Assembly: GCA_035689115.1 (NCBI GenBank)
Contig: DASSMA010000053.1
Coordinates: 35,812-99,811 of the forward strand
Length of the DNA: 64,000 bases
Origin: JAHFUS01 sp035689115
GTDB taxonomy: Bacteria; Actinomycetota; Acidimicrobiia; Acidimicrobiales; GCA-2861595
Reading direction: 5' to 3'
The position numbers were made by a program, and so were the translations under genes. The first letter of the stretch is position 1. Each line of letters begins with the position of its first letter. The notes beneath the pieces are model-generated. The model ran no database searches, had not been told where the DNA came from, and saw only the letters and a list, made by a program, of their open reading frames with translations. This document shows positions 1 to 7,389 of the stretch, piece by piece.

Positions 1-1
1 T

Positions 2-355
2 CGTCGGCTCCGGCGGAGGAACGGGGCCTCGTCGGAGGTCGCGCCGCAGTTCGTGGGGTGGTGGTCGAGCACCACGACCGCGATCTACCTGGCGTGGATC
101 GGTCAAGCTGCTTCGGTCATGCCGCGCCGGGGACTCTTCGACTACGTGCCGCCCGAGGAGCGCTCAGGGTGGCTCCGGCGGGTGGGCTTCGCCGCCGCCG
201 TGCTGCTCATGGCGGGTGGCGTGCTGACCGCGGTGGTGGCCATCGTGGAACCGGGCACGCTGTCGGTGTTCGTGGTGTACAGGATCGTCCCGGGGGTGGT
301 GACCGCCGGCTTCCTCCTTTGGCGATGGCTGCGGCAGGACCCGAGGCGACGGTAG
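2..355 (+). CDS. Membrane protein, C-terminal part (gene begins outside the window)
   Basis: The reading frame is open from the first bases of the window to a TAG stop, so about 117 C-terminal residues are visible and the real start lies upstream. An internal GTG at 53 is possible but the frame before it looks equally coding. Three hydrophobic stretches are visible (around TAIYLAWIG, VGFAAAVLLMAGGV and VFVVYRIVPGVVTAG), followed by a basic Arg-rich tail, so this is an integral membrane protein. The layout is reminiscent of DUF4328 proteins, which I infer only from the overall pattern. No function can be assigned. Confidence 0.6.
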   Translation, partial: RRLRRRNGASSEVAPQFVGWWSSTTTAIYLAWIGQAASVMPRRGLFDYVPPEERSGWLRRVGFAAAVLLMAGGVLTAVVAIVEPGTLSVFVVYRIVPGVVTAGFLLWRWLRQDPRRR

Positions 356-386
356 GCAACGACGCGGCGGCCTACCATCGACAGCG

Positions 387-764
387 ATGGCTGCCGACGA
401 TCCTGCCGCACTGATCACACCCGATCATCGACTGGAGACCGATCCGACGCCGGGAATCGTGCGGGAGCAGGCGATCGCGGTCGAAGGAGTGTGGGCGGGC
501 CTTGCTCGCACCGCCCCCGGCACGGTGTCCGGTTGGCACCACCACGGCGAGTACGAGACGTCGATCTACGTCCTCAGCGGCCGCCTCCGGATGGAATCCG
601 GTCCGGGAGGGGCGACGGTGATGGAGGCCGGTGCCGGCGACTTCGTGCACGTTCGGGCCGGCAGCGTCCACCGCGAGTCCAACCCGGGTGACGAGGAGAG
701 CCGGGTCGTCGTCGTCCGCGCCGGCCACGGGGTGCCGACCGTCAACGTCGACGGTCCCGCCTGA
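387..764 (+). CDS. Small cupin-domain protein
   Basis: A 125-residue single-domain cupin. The first metal-binding motif is visible as three consecutive His (51-53) followed by a Glu near 57 and a Gly-rich turn. The second motif has Asp85-Phe-Val-His and His95. Such proteins form a beta barrel that binds a divalent metal; substrates vary widely and cannot be read from sequence. A TACCAT -10-like hexamer ends 8 nt before the ATG, so the transcript is probably leaderless. The gene ends tail-to-tail with arsR, with a single base between the stop codons. Confidence 0.8.
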   Translation: MAADDPAALITPDHRLETDPTPGIVREQAIAVEGVWAGLARTAPGTVSGWHHHGEYETSIYVLSGRLRMESGPGGATVMEAGAGDFVHVRAGSVHRESNPGDEESRVVVVRAGHGVPTVNVDGPA

Positions 765-765
765 G

Positions 766-1116
766 CTAGTCCAAGGCACGGCGCAGTTCGGCCAGGCGCC
801 GGGCGACCGGCCGGTACCAGACCCACCGCCCGCGCTTCTCGCCCTCGATCAAGCCCGCCTCGGCCAGGATCTTCAGATGGTGCGACACCGTCGGCTGCGA
901 CCGGCCGAGGGGTTCCACCAGCTCGCAGACACAGGCCTCGCCGTCGGGCGCCGACGCGATGAGGCTGAGCAGCCGGAGGCGCACCGGGTCGGCCAGCACG
1001 GCGAAGTCGCTCGCCAGCGCGGTGGCTCGCGTCTCGGCGAGAGGCGTCGCCAGCGCAGCAGGGCAGCACTCCTGCTCCGCGTTCACGGGCCGGCGCTTCC
1101 TCACCGTCGTTTCCAT
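766..1116 (-). CDS. arsR: ArsR/SmtB-family metal-responsive repressor
   Basis: A 116-residue winged-helix repressor. Cys17-Cys18 lie in an N-terminal arm. A second thiol pair, Cys62 and Cys64 (motif ACVCEL), sits just before the recognition helix (QPTVSHHLKILAEAGL); this is the usual position for sensing As(III), Cd(II) or similar soft metals. Metal binding should release DNA. Two ATGs are available at 1122 and 1116. The Shine-Dalgarno GAAGGA abuts the first and is 5 nt from the second, so I chose 1116. It is divergent from the cadI/arsI gene, with a perfect inverted repeat between them that is the obvious operator. Confidence 0.9.
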   Translation of the reverse strand: METTVRKRRPVNAEQECCPAALATPLAETRATALASDFAVLADPVRLRLLSLIASAPDGEACVCELVEPLGRSQPTVSHHLKILAEAGLIEGEKRGRWVWYRPVARRLAELRRALD

Positions 1117-1149
1117 TGACATCCTTCGATCTATCAGGCATGCTGATGA

Positions 1150-1165
1150 ATAGACACCAGTCTAT
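1150..1165. promoter_or_regulatory. Probable ArsR operator between arsR and cadI/arsI
   Basis: ATAGAC-acca-GTCTAT is a perfect 6-bp inverted repeat with a 4-nt spacer in the 65-bp divergent intergenic region. Upstream of it TATCAG-GC-ATGCTGAT adds further partial symmetry. Position and form fit an ArsR/SmtB operator controlling both genes. Confidence 0.7.
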
Positions 1166-1181
1166 CTATGGAGGCAGTCCG

Positions 1182-1568
1182 ATGTCGCGAGTGCAGCTGG
1201 CCCTCAACGTCGACGACCTGGAGGACGCCGTCCGCTTCTACACCAGGCTCTTCGGGACGGAACCGGCCAAGGTGCGCGACGGCTACGCCAACTTCGCGGT
1301 GGCCGACCCGCCGCTCAAGCTCGTCCTGTTCGAACAGCCGGGCCGGGGCGGCACCATCAACCACCTGGGGGTCGAGGTCGAGAGTTCCGAGCTGGTCAGC
1401 GCCGCCGAGGACCGCCTGGCGGCCGAAGGGTTGCGCACCTCCGCCGAGCGCGACGTCACCTGCTGCTACGCCCGCCAGGACAAGGTGTGGGTGGAAGGGC
1501 CGTCAGGCGAGCCGTGGGAGATCTACACCGTCATCGCCGACACGGCCGAAGCCACCGCCTGCTGCTGA
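1182..1568 (+). CDS. cadI: CadI/ArsI-type VOC-family metal(loid) resistance protein
   Basis: A 128-residue vicinal-oxygen-chelate protein that closely resembles mycobacterial cadmium-induced CadI and the organoarsenical C-As lyase ArsI. Gln5, His61 and Glu113 stand where the family binds its metal. The vicinal thiol pair Cys94-Cys95 matches the ArsI substrate-binding pair, and another CC ends the protein. ArsI cleaves methylarsonous acid; the role of CadI is less clear. The start is ATG 1182 with GGAGG 7 nt upstream. Divergence from arsR and the shared operator indicate metal induction. The choice between CadI and ArsI activity is inference. Confidence 0.88.
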   Translation: MSRVQLALNVDDLEDAVRFYTRLFGTEPAKVRDGYANFAVADPPLKLVLFEQPGRGGTINHLGVEVESSELVSAAEDRLAAEGLRTSAERDVTCCYARQDKVWVEGPSGEPWEIYTVIADTAEATACC

Positions 1569-1592
1569 CCGCCCCACCGGTACCCTGGTGGC

Positions 1593-1916
1593 GTGGGGTC
1601 CATGGGGAAGCGCAAGGGGCGCAGGACCCACTCCCGCGACGGCGGCCCCCACCTGCGCCCGCCGGCTGGCGGTCCCCTCGAGTGGCCAGGGCTCACCGGT
1701 CCGAGTCCCTTCACCTTCGAGGGGCGCATGCGCAACATGGGCGCCGTCTCGTCGAACCTCTCCCGCGCTCGCGGAGGACGGGCGGCGGTCGCCCGGTTCC
1801 TGTGGCTGCTGGGCGTGCCACCGCTCGCCGCTGTCGCCCTCATCCAGGACGTCGCCTACATGCTGCGGCGGCGGCGAGAGAAGGCCCGGCGCCCACCGCC
1901 CCGGCGCCGCCGATGA
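1593..1916 (+). CDS. Small basic protein with one membrane segment, unknown function
   Basis: 107 residues: a basic N-terminus, a central region with the pattern LEWPGLTGPSPFTFEGRM, one hydrophobic segment near residues 68-90 and a very Arg/Pro-rich cytoplasmic-type tail. I do not recognise the family. GTG 1593 lies 6 nt after a TACCCT -10-like hexamer, which favours a leaderless transcript starting there; ATG 1602 is an in-frame alternative. Third-position GC supports coding. Confidence 0.55.
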   Translation: MGSMGKRKGRRTHSRDGGPHLRPPAGGPLEWPGLTGPSPFTFEGRMRNMGAVSSNLSRARGGRAAVARFLWLLGVPPLAAVALIQDVAYMLRRRREKARRPPPRRRR

Positions 1917-1935
1917 GGAGATGCGCCGGCGAAGG

Positions 1936-2322
1936 TCAGTCCTGCGGGCCCACCGACCGGCCGTGCGCCAGCACCCATTCCCGGAGCTCCGAGGCGGGAA
2001 CGCCCGAGACACGAACGATGATCTCCTGCCCGTCGGCGTCGGTGATCGCCAGGTAGCTCCACTGCTCCCGGGGGGCGAAGATCATGTCCGCCGTCGAGGT
2101 CAGGAACCCCGCTTTGGCGGGTAGGCGCCTGACTTCGTCGTCGCCGCCCACGTCGACGGACCTGGCTCCCGACCACTCGATCACCAGGCGCCGGGAGTCG
2201 AACTCCACGGTGAGGTGCCGGGCGTCGGCCGTCATGGTGCCGAGGCTCCCCGGCATCAGCCGCACCCGACCCTTGTCGTCGAAGGTGAGCCCGGTGACGT
2301 ACTGGACCGCCAGTGGTTCCAT
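1936..2322 (-). CDS. Hypothetical protein coupled to the cupredoxin gene
   Basis: 128 residues beginning MEPLAVQYVTG. No signal peptide or membrane segment is visible; the sequence is mixed hydrophilic with probable beta strands. The ATG is only 2 nt past the TAG of the upstream cupredoxin lipoprotein gene, and an AGGT lies inside the end of that gene, so the two are co-transcribed and probably translationally coupled. The family is not recognised. The context hints at a link to the exported copper protein, but this is inference. Confidence 0.65.
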   Translation of the reverse strand: MEPLAVQYVTGLTFDDKGRVRLMPGSLGTMTADARHLTVEFDSRRLVIEWSGARSVDVGGDDEVRRLPAKAGFLTSTADMIFAPREQWSYLAITDADGQEIIVRVSGVPASELREWVLAHGRSVGPQD

Positions 2323-2324
2323 AT

Positions 2325-2771
2325 CTACCTGACGGTGACGGTGGCCTTCTGGCCGGCCGCCCAGTGGCCCAGCTCGTGGCAGCCGATGACGTAGGTGCCG
2401 GGCTTGGCGAACCGCAGCAGCAGCTCCCCGGTCTGCCCCGGCTGGACCAGCACGCTGGGCAGGTCGGCGCCGGGTCCGGAGCGGTCCTTCTCGTAGGCCT
2501 CCTGCTGCTCCATGGTGCCCACTCGCGCCTCGTGCTGGAGGCTGCCGGCGTTGGGAAACTCGAAGCGCACCGCCTGCCCGGAGGCCACCGTGGTGGCGTT
2601 CGGCGTGTACTTGTACTCGGCCATGGCCATACGGACCGTGGCGTCGGTGGACGTCCCGGGATCGAGGGACTCGACGCCGCCCCCGCTGCTGCCACCGCCG
2701 CAGGCCCCGAGCAGGCCGGCGACCGCCACCACGGCAAGGAGGGCACGGAGGGCGGAAGGGGCCCGGGTCAT
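2325..2771 (-). CDS. Cupredoxin-like lipoprotein
   Basis: 148 residues. A lipoprotein signal peptide ends in the lipobox LLGAC with Cys24 as the lipidation site, then a Gly/Ser linker, then a cupredoxin-like beta domain. Candidate blue-copper ligands are a His in LQHEARV and the C-terminal cluster GCHELGHW (one Cys, two His), the usual loop before the last strand. It is expected to be anchored outside the cytoplasmic membrane and to bind copper for electron transfer or storage. No axial Met is evident. It is the first gene of a two-gene operon with the hypothetical gene ending at 1936. Confidence 0.8.
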   Translation of the reverse strand: MTRAPSALRALLAVVAVAGLLGACGGGSSGGGVESLDPGTSTDATVRMAMAEYKYTPNATTVASGQAVRFEFPNAGSLQHEARVGTMEQQEAYEKDRSGPGADLPSVLVQPGQTGELLLRFAKPGTYVIGCHELGHWAAGQKATVTVR

Positions 2772-2793
2772 CGGCCGACAATCTAGGGGCCGG

Positions 2794-2827
2794 AAATGAA
2801 AAGGACCGGCCCCTTGAGGCCGGTCCT
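2794..2827 (-). terminator. Strong intrinsic terminator
   Basis: A perfect 10-bp stem (AGGACCGGCC / GGCCGGTCCT) with a 6-nt loop at 2802-2827 is followed on the minus strand by TTTTCATTT. It lies downstream of the 45-residue membrane peptide gene and upstream of the cupredoxin gene, and so separates the two. Confidence 0.85.
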
Positions 2828-2868
2828 CGATGGGGCCCGCCGGTCGGACCGGTGGGCGAGTGGGAACG

Positions 2869-3006
2869 TCAGTGCCGGTGCAGCGACTCCTTGCCGAGCC
2901 TGCCGGCGAAGCCGACCAGCCGCACGCCGGCCTCGGCCAGCATGAAGACGGCGAACAGAACCGCCAGGACGAACCCGATCACGATGGGTGCAAGTGCCAG
3001 AATCAT
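2869..3006 (-). CDS. 45-residue single-span membrane peptide
   Basis: A short ORF reading MILALAPIVIGFVLAVLFAVFM..., with one clear transmembrane helix (residues 2-24) and an amphipathic basic tail ending SLHRH. The upstream sequence on this strand is strongly purine-rich, with GGGAGAGGAAG directly before the ATG acting as a Shine-Dalgarno, and a strong intrinsic terminator follows at 2827-2794. RBS, start, hydrophobic helix, stop and terminator together support a real small gene. Function is unknown. Confidence 0.65.
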   Translation of the reverse strand: MILALAPIVIGFVLAVLFAVFMLAEAGVRLVGFAGRLGKESLHRH

Positions 3007-3151
3007 CTTCCTCTCCCTTCCTACTTTCTCCCTTTGCGATCTGTCTTCAGGATCGGCCGCGGGGAGCCGGTTTCCGAGAGGCAGAGGGCACCGATGGGGA
3101 GGGTCGAATGGCCCGAGATCGAGCGGATGTTCGGCGCCGGTGCGGCGCCTT

Positions 3152-3589
3152 TCAGATCTCGAGGAGCAGCGTCACCGGCCCGTCGTTCACCAGTTCGACC
3201 TGCATGGACGCGCCGAACCGCCCGCAGGCAACCGGCACGCCCCGCCGGCGGAGCTCGGCGACGACGGCCGCCACGAGGGGCTCGGCGTGGGCACCGGGAG
3301 CGGCGGCCGACCACGACGGCCGGCGGCCTCGGTGGGCGTCGCCGTAGAGGGTGAACTGACTCACGACGAGGGCCCCGCCACCGGTGTCCAGCACCGACCG
3401 GTTCATGACGCCGGCCTCGTCGTCGAAGATGCGCAGACCGGCGAGCTTGCCGGCCAGCCGGGCCGCCTCGGGCTCGCCGTCGGCGTGGGTGACCCCGACG
3501 AGCACGCACAGGCCGTGGTCGACGGCACCGACCACCTCGCCGTCCACGAGGACCTGCGCCCGGCGCACCCGCTGGACCACCGCCCGCAC
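3152..3589 (-). CDS. dtd: D-aminoacyl-tRNA deacylase
   Basis: 145 residues, the family's standard length. Dtd hydrolyses D-amino acids from tRNA in the cytosol, enforcing chirality in translation. The catalytic SQFTLYGD motif (SQxT) is in the middle, and the cross-subunit Gly-Pro motif is present as NDGPVT near the C-terminus. The start is GTG 3589 (reads MRAVVQRV). It is divergent from the diguanylate cyclase gene with 126 bp between. A GGCGCC...GGCGCC hairpin at 3133-3149 lies just past its stop. Confidence 0.93.
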   Translation of the reverse strand: MRAVVQRVRRAQVLVDGEVVGAVDHGLCVLVGVTHADGEPEAARLAGKLAGLRIFDDEAGVMNRSVLDTGGGALVVSQFTLYGDAHRGRRPSWSAAAPGAHAEPLVAAVVAELRRRGVPVACGRFGASMQVELVNDGPVTLLLEI

Positions 3590-3715
3590 GGGCGCATTCC
3601 AGCAGCAATCGGGCGGAGGGCGCGGCGGCGCCGGTCGCGACGTTGTCCCCGAGGGCTTCAACTCCGCCGCGGTCCGGCCGATAGACGGGACGTGCGCACG
3701 CAGGCGCGACCGGCA

Positions 3716-5014
3716 ATGCCCGAGGGTGCGTCGCGACGCGCCCGCGTCGACGCGCCGGTGGACGGCGAGTGGGCGGCGTGGTGGGGGGCACCGGTGCGCC
3801 TGCGGCTCCTGACGGTCGTCGTCGCCGGCGCCGCCCTGGCCGTCTGCGCCGGCGCCGGCCGCGGCGCCCTCCCGGGCGACTGGAAAGCCCGCCTGGCGGC
3901 GGTGGTGATCGCCGGGCTGGCCAGCGTGGAGCTGGGCCGACTGGCCGAGGGCGGCCGGATCGAGCGCCAGCGCCTCCACAAGGGCCTCTCGACCTGGCCT
4001 TTCGCCGCCGCCTTGCTGCTCGGTCCGGCGCCTGCCGGGTGGGTGGCGGCGGCCGTGTACGGCCATGCCTGGGTCCGCGGCATCCGCATCCGCCGGTGGA
4101 AGTGGATCGGGTCCTGGGCCATCGTGGTGCTGGCCGGCCTGGGAGCGTCGACGGCCATGCGGGCCGCCACCGGCGCCCTGCTCCCGCCCACCGGGTCGAC
4201 GTCGACCATGCTCGGCGTGGTGGCCGCCCTGGTCGTCTTCCTGGCCGTGGAGACGGTGCTGTTCTTCGGCTTCTCCCGCGTGAACACCGCCGAGGACGAG
4301 GTCCATCTCCGGGCCGCCCTCGCCGGGCGCGGGTTCTACCTGCTCGAGGCGGCCGTGCTGACCTCGGGCGCCATCGCCGCCGTGGTGTGCCGCTACTCGC
4401 CGGCGTTCCTGGTCTTCGCCGGCCCGGCCTACGCCCTCGTCCAACGCGGCCTCCTGCACCAGTCGCTGCGCGACGAGGCCCGTCACGACGCCAAGACCGG
4501 CGTCCTGCACAGCGAGGCGTGGCGGGCCGGCGCGCCAGCCGTGTTCGCCCAGGCCGAGCGTGCCGGCCGGAAGGTGGCGGTGGCGATCGTCGACCTGGAC
4601 TGCTTCAAGGCGGTCAACGACACCCACGGGCACCTGGTGGGCGACGAGGTGCTGGCCGGCGCGGCCGACGCCGTCGTCGGCTCCCTGCGGCGCGACGACC
4701 TGGCCGGGCGCTTCGGCGGCGACGAGTTCTGTGCCCTCATGGTGTGCGACTCCCTCGACGAGGCGGCGGCCGTCGGCGACCGCATCCGGTGCAACATCGC
4801 CGGTCTCCGCTTCGCCTGCCCGGAGCTCGAGGCCACCGCCTCGGTCGGCGTGGCGGTGGCCCACCCGGCCGACGTCGGCGACGTGGCCCGGCTGGTGGAG
4901 GTGGCCGATCAGGCCCTCTACGACGCCAAGACGGCGGGGCGCAACCTGGTGCGGAGCCGGGTCGTGGTCCCGGCGCGCCGGCGCCCCGGCGGGCGTGCGA
5001 GTATCGGCGGATGA
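3716..5014 (+). CDS. Membrane-anchored diguanylate cyclase (GGDEF)
   Basis: About 432 residues. The N-terminal half has roughly six hydrophobic segments (residues 28-250); the C-terminal half is a GGDEF domain. The catalytic GGDEF is intact at 334-338. An RxxD (RRDD) lies five residues before it, the canonical inhibitory product-binding site, so the enzyme should make c-di-GMP from two GTP and be feedback-inhibited. ATG 3716 has no strong Shine-Dalgarno, so a later GTG is possible. The TGA stop overlaps the ATG of the following peroxiredoxin-like gene (ATGA), implying translational coupling. Confidence 0.88.
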   Translation: MPEGASRRARVDAPVDGEWAAWWGAPVRLRLLTVVVAGAALAVCAGAGRGALPGDWKARLAAVVIAGLASVELGRLAEGGRIERQRLHKGLSTWPFAAALLLGPAPAGWVAAAVYGHAWVRGIRIRRWKWIGSWAIVVLAGLGASTAMRAATGALLPPTGSTSTMLGVVAALVVFLAVETVLFFGFSRVNTAEDEVHLRAALAGRGFYLLEAAVLTSGAIAAVVCRYSPAFLVFAGPAYALVQRGLLHQSLRDEARHDAKTGVLHSEAWRAGAPAVFAQAERAGRKVAVAIVDLDCFKAVNDTHGHLVGDEVLAGAADAVVGSLRRDDLAGRFGGDEFCALMVCDSLDEAAAVGDRIRCNIAGLRFACPELEATASVGVAVAHPADVGDVARLVEVADQALYDAKTAGRNLVRSRVVVPARRRPGGRASIGG

Positions 5015-5544
5015 CCGGGCCCAGCGTCGGAGACCCCGCCCCCGACTTCGCCCTGCCCGACCACCTCGGGCAGCAGTGGCGACTGGCCGACCACCGGGGC
5101 CGCCCGGTGGTGCTCGTCTTCCACCGTCACCTGGCCTGACTGCCCTGCCAGCAGCATGCCGTCGCCGTGCGCGACCGGCTGGCCGAACTGGGAGACGCCG
5201 AGGTCGTGCTCGTGACCTTCACCCGCCGGCGCAACCTGCGCGGCTACCGCGGCCGGCTGGAGCTGCCGTTCCCCGTCCTGGCCGACGAGGACCGGGCCGT
5301 CTACCGCGCCTACGGGCTGCGCCGGGGGCCGTGGTGGCGGGTGTGGGGCCCGGCTACCTGGGTGGCGTACGCCCGGGGCCTCCTGCGGGGGGAGCGGGTG
5401 GGCCGTCCCACCGAGGACACCCTCCAGCTCGGCGGTGACTTCGTGGTCGGCCGGGACGGCGTCGTCCGCTACGCCCACCCCTCGCGGTCGCCGACCGACC
5501 GCCCGCCGGTGGACGCCCTCGTGGCCGCCGTCTCAGCCGCCTGA
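5011..5544 (+). CDS. Peroxiredoxin-like thioredoxin-fold protein with in-frame TGA at the active-site Cys: candidate selenoprotein
   Basis: 177 residues if TGA at 5137-5139 (codon 43) is read through. The N-terminus reads GDPAPDFALPDHLGQQW, typical of AhpC/TSA proteins, then VVLVFHRHLA, then TGA, then LPCQQH. The TGA thus stands at the first Cys of a CxxC redox motif and the second Cys is kept (UxxC). Downstream codons keep near-total G/C at third positions, through conserved-looking LPFPVLADE and LGGDFVVG to a TGA at 5544. A stem-loop follows the TGA at the distance expected for a bacterial SECIS. The gene overlaps the cyclase by ATGA and ends 12 nt inside galT, tail-to-tail. Alternatives are a nonsense mutation or a base error. 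No selenium machinery is in the window. Confidence 0.6.
5147..5183 (+). promoter_or_regulatory. Candidate bacterial SECIS element
   Basis: Inside the coding sequence right after the in-frame TGA, GTCGC (5161-5165) and GCGAC (5171-5175) pair around the loop CGTGC. An outer GCCAGC (5147-5152) pairs with GCTGGC (5178-5183). The apical loop starts 27 nt after the TGA and has G as its second base. Bacterial SECIS elements are described as hairpins about 16-37 nt after UGA with G in the first two loop positions, so the fit is good but not proof. Confidence 0.45.
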
Positions 5545-6498
5545 ACCGGGGGCCCGCAGCTCGGCCGCCGCGTCCTCGGGCGCCACGTCGACGAGGAAGG
5601 AGCCGCCGCCCAGCTCGGAGCCGGCCAGGTACTTGAGCTTCGTCGCCGTGCGGTGGAACGGGTAGAGCTCCACGTGGAGGTGGCTCACCTCCTCCCAGGG
5701 CCCGCCGTCGGTCGGCGCCTGGTGCATGGCCATCACGTAGGGCAGGGAGAAGCCGAAGAGGCCGTCGTAGGCGGTCAGCACCCGGGCCAGCACCTCGGCC
5801 AGGTCGTCGCGCTCGGGGTCGGTCAGGTCGGGGAGGCTCGGGACGTGGCGGCGGGCGGCCACATGGACCTCGTAGGGGAAGCGCGGGGCGAAGGGGACGA
5901 AGGCGGCGAAACCCTGGTTGGCCGCCACCAGCCGCGCCCCGCCCGCCACCTCGGCGGCCACCACGTCGCAGTGCACGCACGTCCCCTCCGCCTCGAGGTG
6001 GGCGGCGGCGGCGGTCAGCTCGAGGAGGGGGCGGGGCGGGATCTCCGGGTAGCCGTACACCTGCCCGTGGGGGTGGTGGAGGGTGACCCCCACCGCCTCC
6101 CCCTTGTTCTCGAAGACCAGCACGTAGGCCACCTCGTCCCGGCCGGCGAGGTCGGCGTAGCGCTCGGCCCACACCTCCACCAGCCGCCGGACGCCGGCCG
6201 CCCCCATGGCGGCCAGGGTGAGCGAGTGGTCGTCGGAGTAGAGCACCACCTCGGAGGCGCCGGCCGCCGGCGCCACCTGCTCCAGGCGCCGGCCGGGCGT
6301 GTCGGGTGGCGGGGGGTCGGCCATGAGGGCGGGGAAGCGGTTGTCGAACACCACGACCTCGAAGGCCGGGCGGGGGACCTCGCCGCGGCCGGGGCAGAGC
6401 GGGCACTGGTCGAAGGCGGGGAGGAAGGTGCGCCCCTGCCGGGCGGTGGACAGGGTCACCCACTCGCCCGTGGTGGGGTCCCGCCGCCGCTCGTTCAC
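5533..6498 (-). CDS. galT: Galactose-1-phosphate uridylyltransferase
   Basis: 321 residues. It exchanges UMP between UDP-glucose and galactose-1-phosphate in the Leloir pathway, through a uridylylated His. The catalytic HPH is at 142-144 within HHPHGQVYGYP. A CPLC pair at 32-35 is a likely structural metal site, as is the His-rich HLHVELYPFHR near the C-terminus. GTG 6498 overlaps the TGA of the upstream unknown gene (GTGA), so the two are coupled. Its 3' end overlaps the convergent peroxiredoxin-like gene by 12 nt. Confidence 0.93.
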   Translation of the reverse strand: MNERRRDPTTGEWVTLSTARQGRTFLPAFDQCPLCPGRGEVPRPAFEVVVFDNRFPALMADPPPPDTPGRRLEQVAPAAGASEVVLYSDDHSLTLAAMGAAGVRRLVEVWAERYADLAGRDEVAYVLVFENKGEAVGVTLHHPHGQVYGYPEIPPRPLLELTAAAAHLEAEGTCVHCDVVAAEVAGGARLVAANQGFAAFVPFAPRFPYEVHVAARRHVPSLPDLTDPERDDLAEVLARVLTAYDGLFGFSLPYVMAMHQAPTDGGPWEEVSHLHVELYPFHRTATKLKYLAGSELGGGSFLVDVAPEDAAAELRAPGSGG

Positions 6499-7382
6499 TG
6501 CGCCCAGCCCGGGAACGAGTAGTACGCCAGGCGCCGGCCGTCGTCCTTCGCCTCGACCTCGACCGCCATCGCCGCCCGGGGCGCAGCCGCCCACCGAACG
6601 AGGTCGGCGAGCAGGGCGGCGGCCAGCGGGTGCCCGGCAGCGGCGGCCGAGGCCAGCCGGTACTGGCAGAACACCAGGCCGCCGTGGGCGCCCACGACGG
6701 TGGCGTCGCCGGCCAGGACCATCGGGTGCTCGAGCCGGCCGGTGACGACCGCATCGACGGGCAGGCCGGCGTCGTCGCCGCCCAGGTCGGCGTGGCGGGG
6801 CAGGCACGGCAGGGCGCCCGACGGAGTGGTGCGCCGCCCGCCGGCCGGCGGCGGGCCGAGCGTCACCGGGACGGGGAAATGGCGGGCGGCGGCCGCCGGC
6901 TGGGCCAGCACCACCAGGCCGTCCCCGCCGGCCAGGGCGGCGGCCGCCCGGGCGGCGTGGGCGTCGAGGGCGTCCTCGGCGACGACCAGCACCCCGGCCG
7001 CCCCCACCTCGGTGCCGGCGGCGGCCAGGGCCTCGGCCGTCGCCCCTTCGCCGGCCACCCGCACGGCGACGGCGGCGCGTGGACGCGGCACCACCAGCAC
7101 CGGCCGCCGGGCGGCGGCCACCAGCCGCCCGCCGGCCCGCACCACGACCGCGGCGCGGTGCCGGCCGGGCGCCGCCGGGGCGTCGAGCCCGGCGACCCCC
7201 ACGTCCCGCACCGCCCCGGCCGCCACGTCGCCGGCCGCAGCCGCGGCGGCCGCCTCGCCCACCCGCACCTCGACGGTGACGGCCTCCAGGGCGGGCCCGT
7301 CGTTGGCCAGGCGCACGGTGGCGCGCGCCGGCCGGCCCGCCACCAGGACCGTGTCCCGGACGTCCAGCACGGCGTCCACCAC
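6495..7382 (-). CDS. Ala/Val-rich protein of unknown function in the galactose locus
   Basis: 295 residues. Residues 1-45 (TVLVAGRPARATVRLANDGPALEAVTVEVRVG) look like a CARDB-type beta-sandwich, as found in accessory domains of glycosidases; the centre is a low-complexity Ala/Val-rich stretch. The C-terminus (LEHPMVLAGDATVVGAHGGLVFCQYRL ... LAYYSFPGW) looks like a separate folded region. No signal peptide. The GTG start lies 7 nt after TACCGT, so it is probably leaderless. Its position between galK and galT suggests a role in galactoside metabolism, possibly as a remnant of a larger glycosidase, but I cannot name it. Confidence 0.65.
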   Translation of the reverse strand: MVDAVLDVRDTVLVAGRPARATVRLANDGPALEAVTVEVRVGEAAAAAAAGDVAAGAVRDVGVAGLDAPAAPGRHRAAVVVRAGGRLVAAARRPVLVVPRPRAAVAVRVAGEGATAEALAAAGTEVGAAGVLVVAEDALDAHAARAAAALAGGDGLVVLAQPAAAARHFPVPVTLGPPPAGGRRTTPSGALPCLPRHADLGGDDAGLPVDAVVTGRLEHPMVLAGDATVVGAHGGLVFCQYRLASAAAAGHPLAAALLADLVRWAAAPRAAMAVEVEAKDDGRRLAYYSFPGWAQ

Positions 7383-7389
7383 GGCGCCG

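Noticed and set aside
2852..3715. Upstream extension of the diguanylate cyclase frame
   Set aside because: It runs antisense through dtd, has low-complexity composition and no domain similarity; the first plausible start is ATG 3716.
5137..5139. Reading the TGA simply as the end of a 42-residue gene followed by a separate gene from GTG 5167
   Set aside because: A 42-residue truncation would stop in the middle of the thioredoxin fold, just before the redox motif, and the 9 codons between TGA and GTG (LPCQQHAVA) contain the second active-site Cys. A nonsense mutation remains possible, but two independent genes do not.
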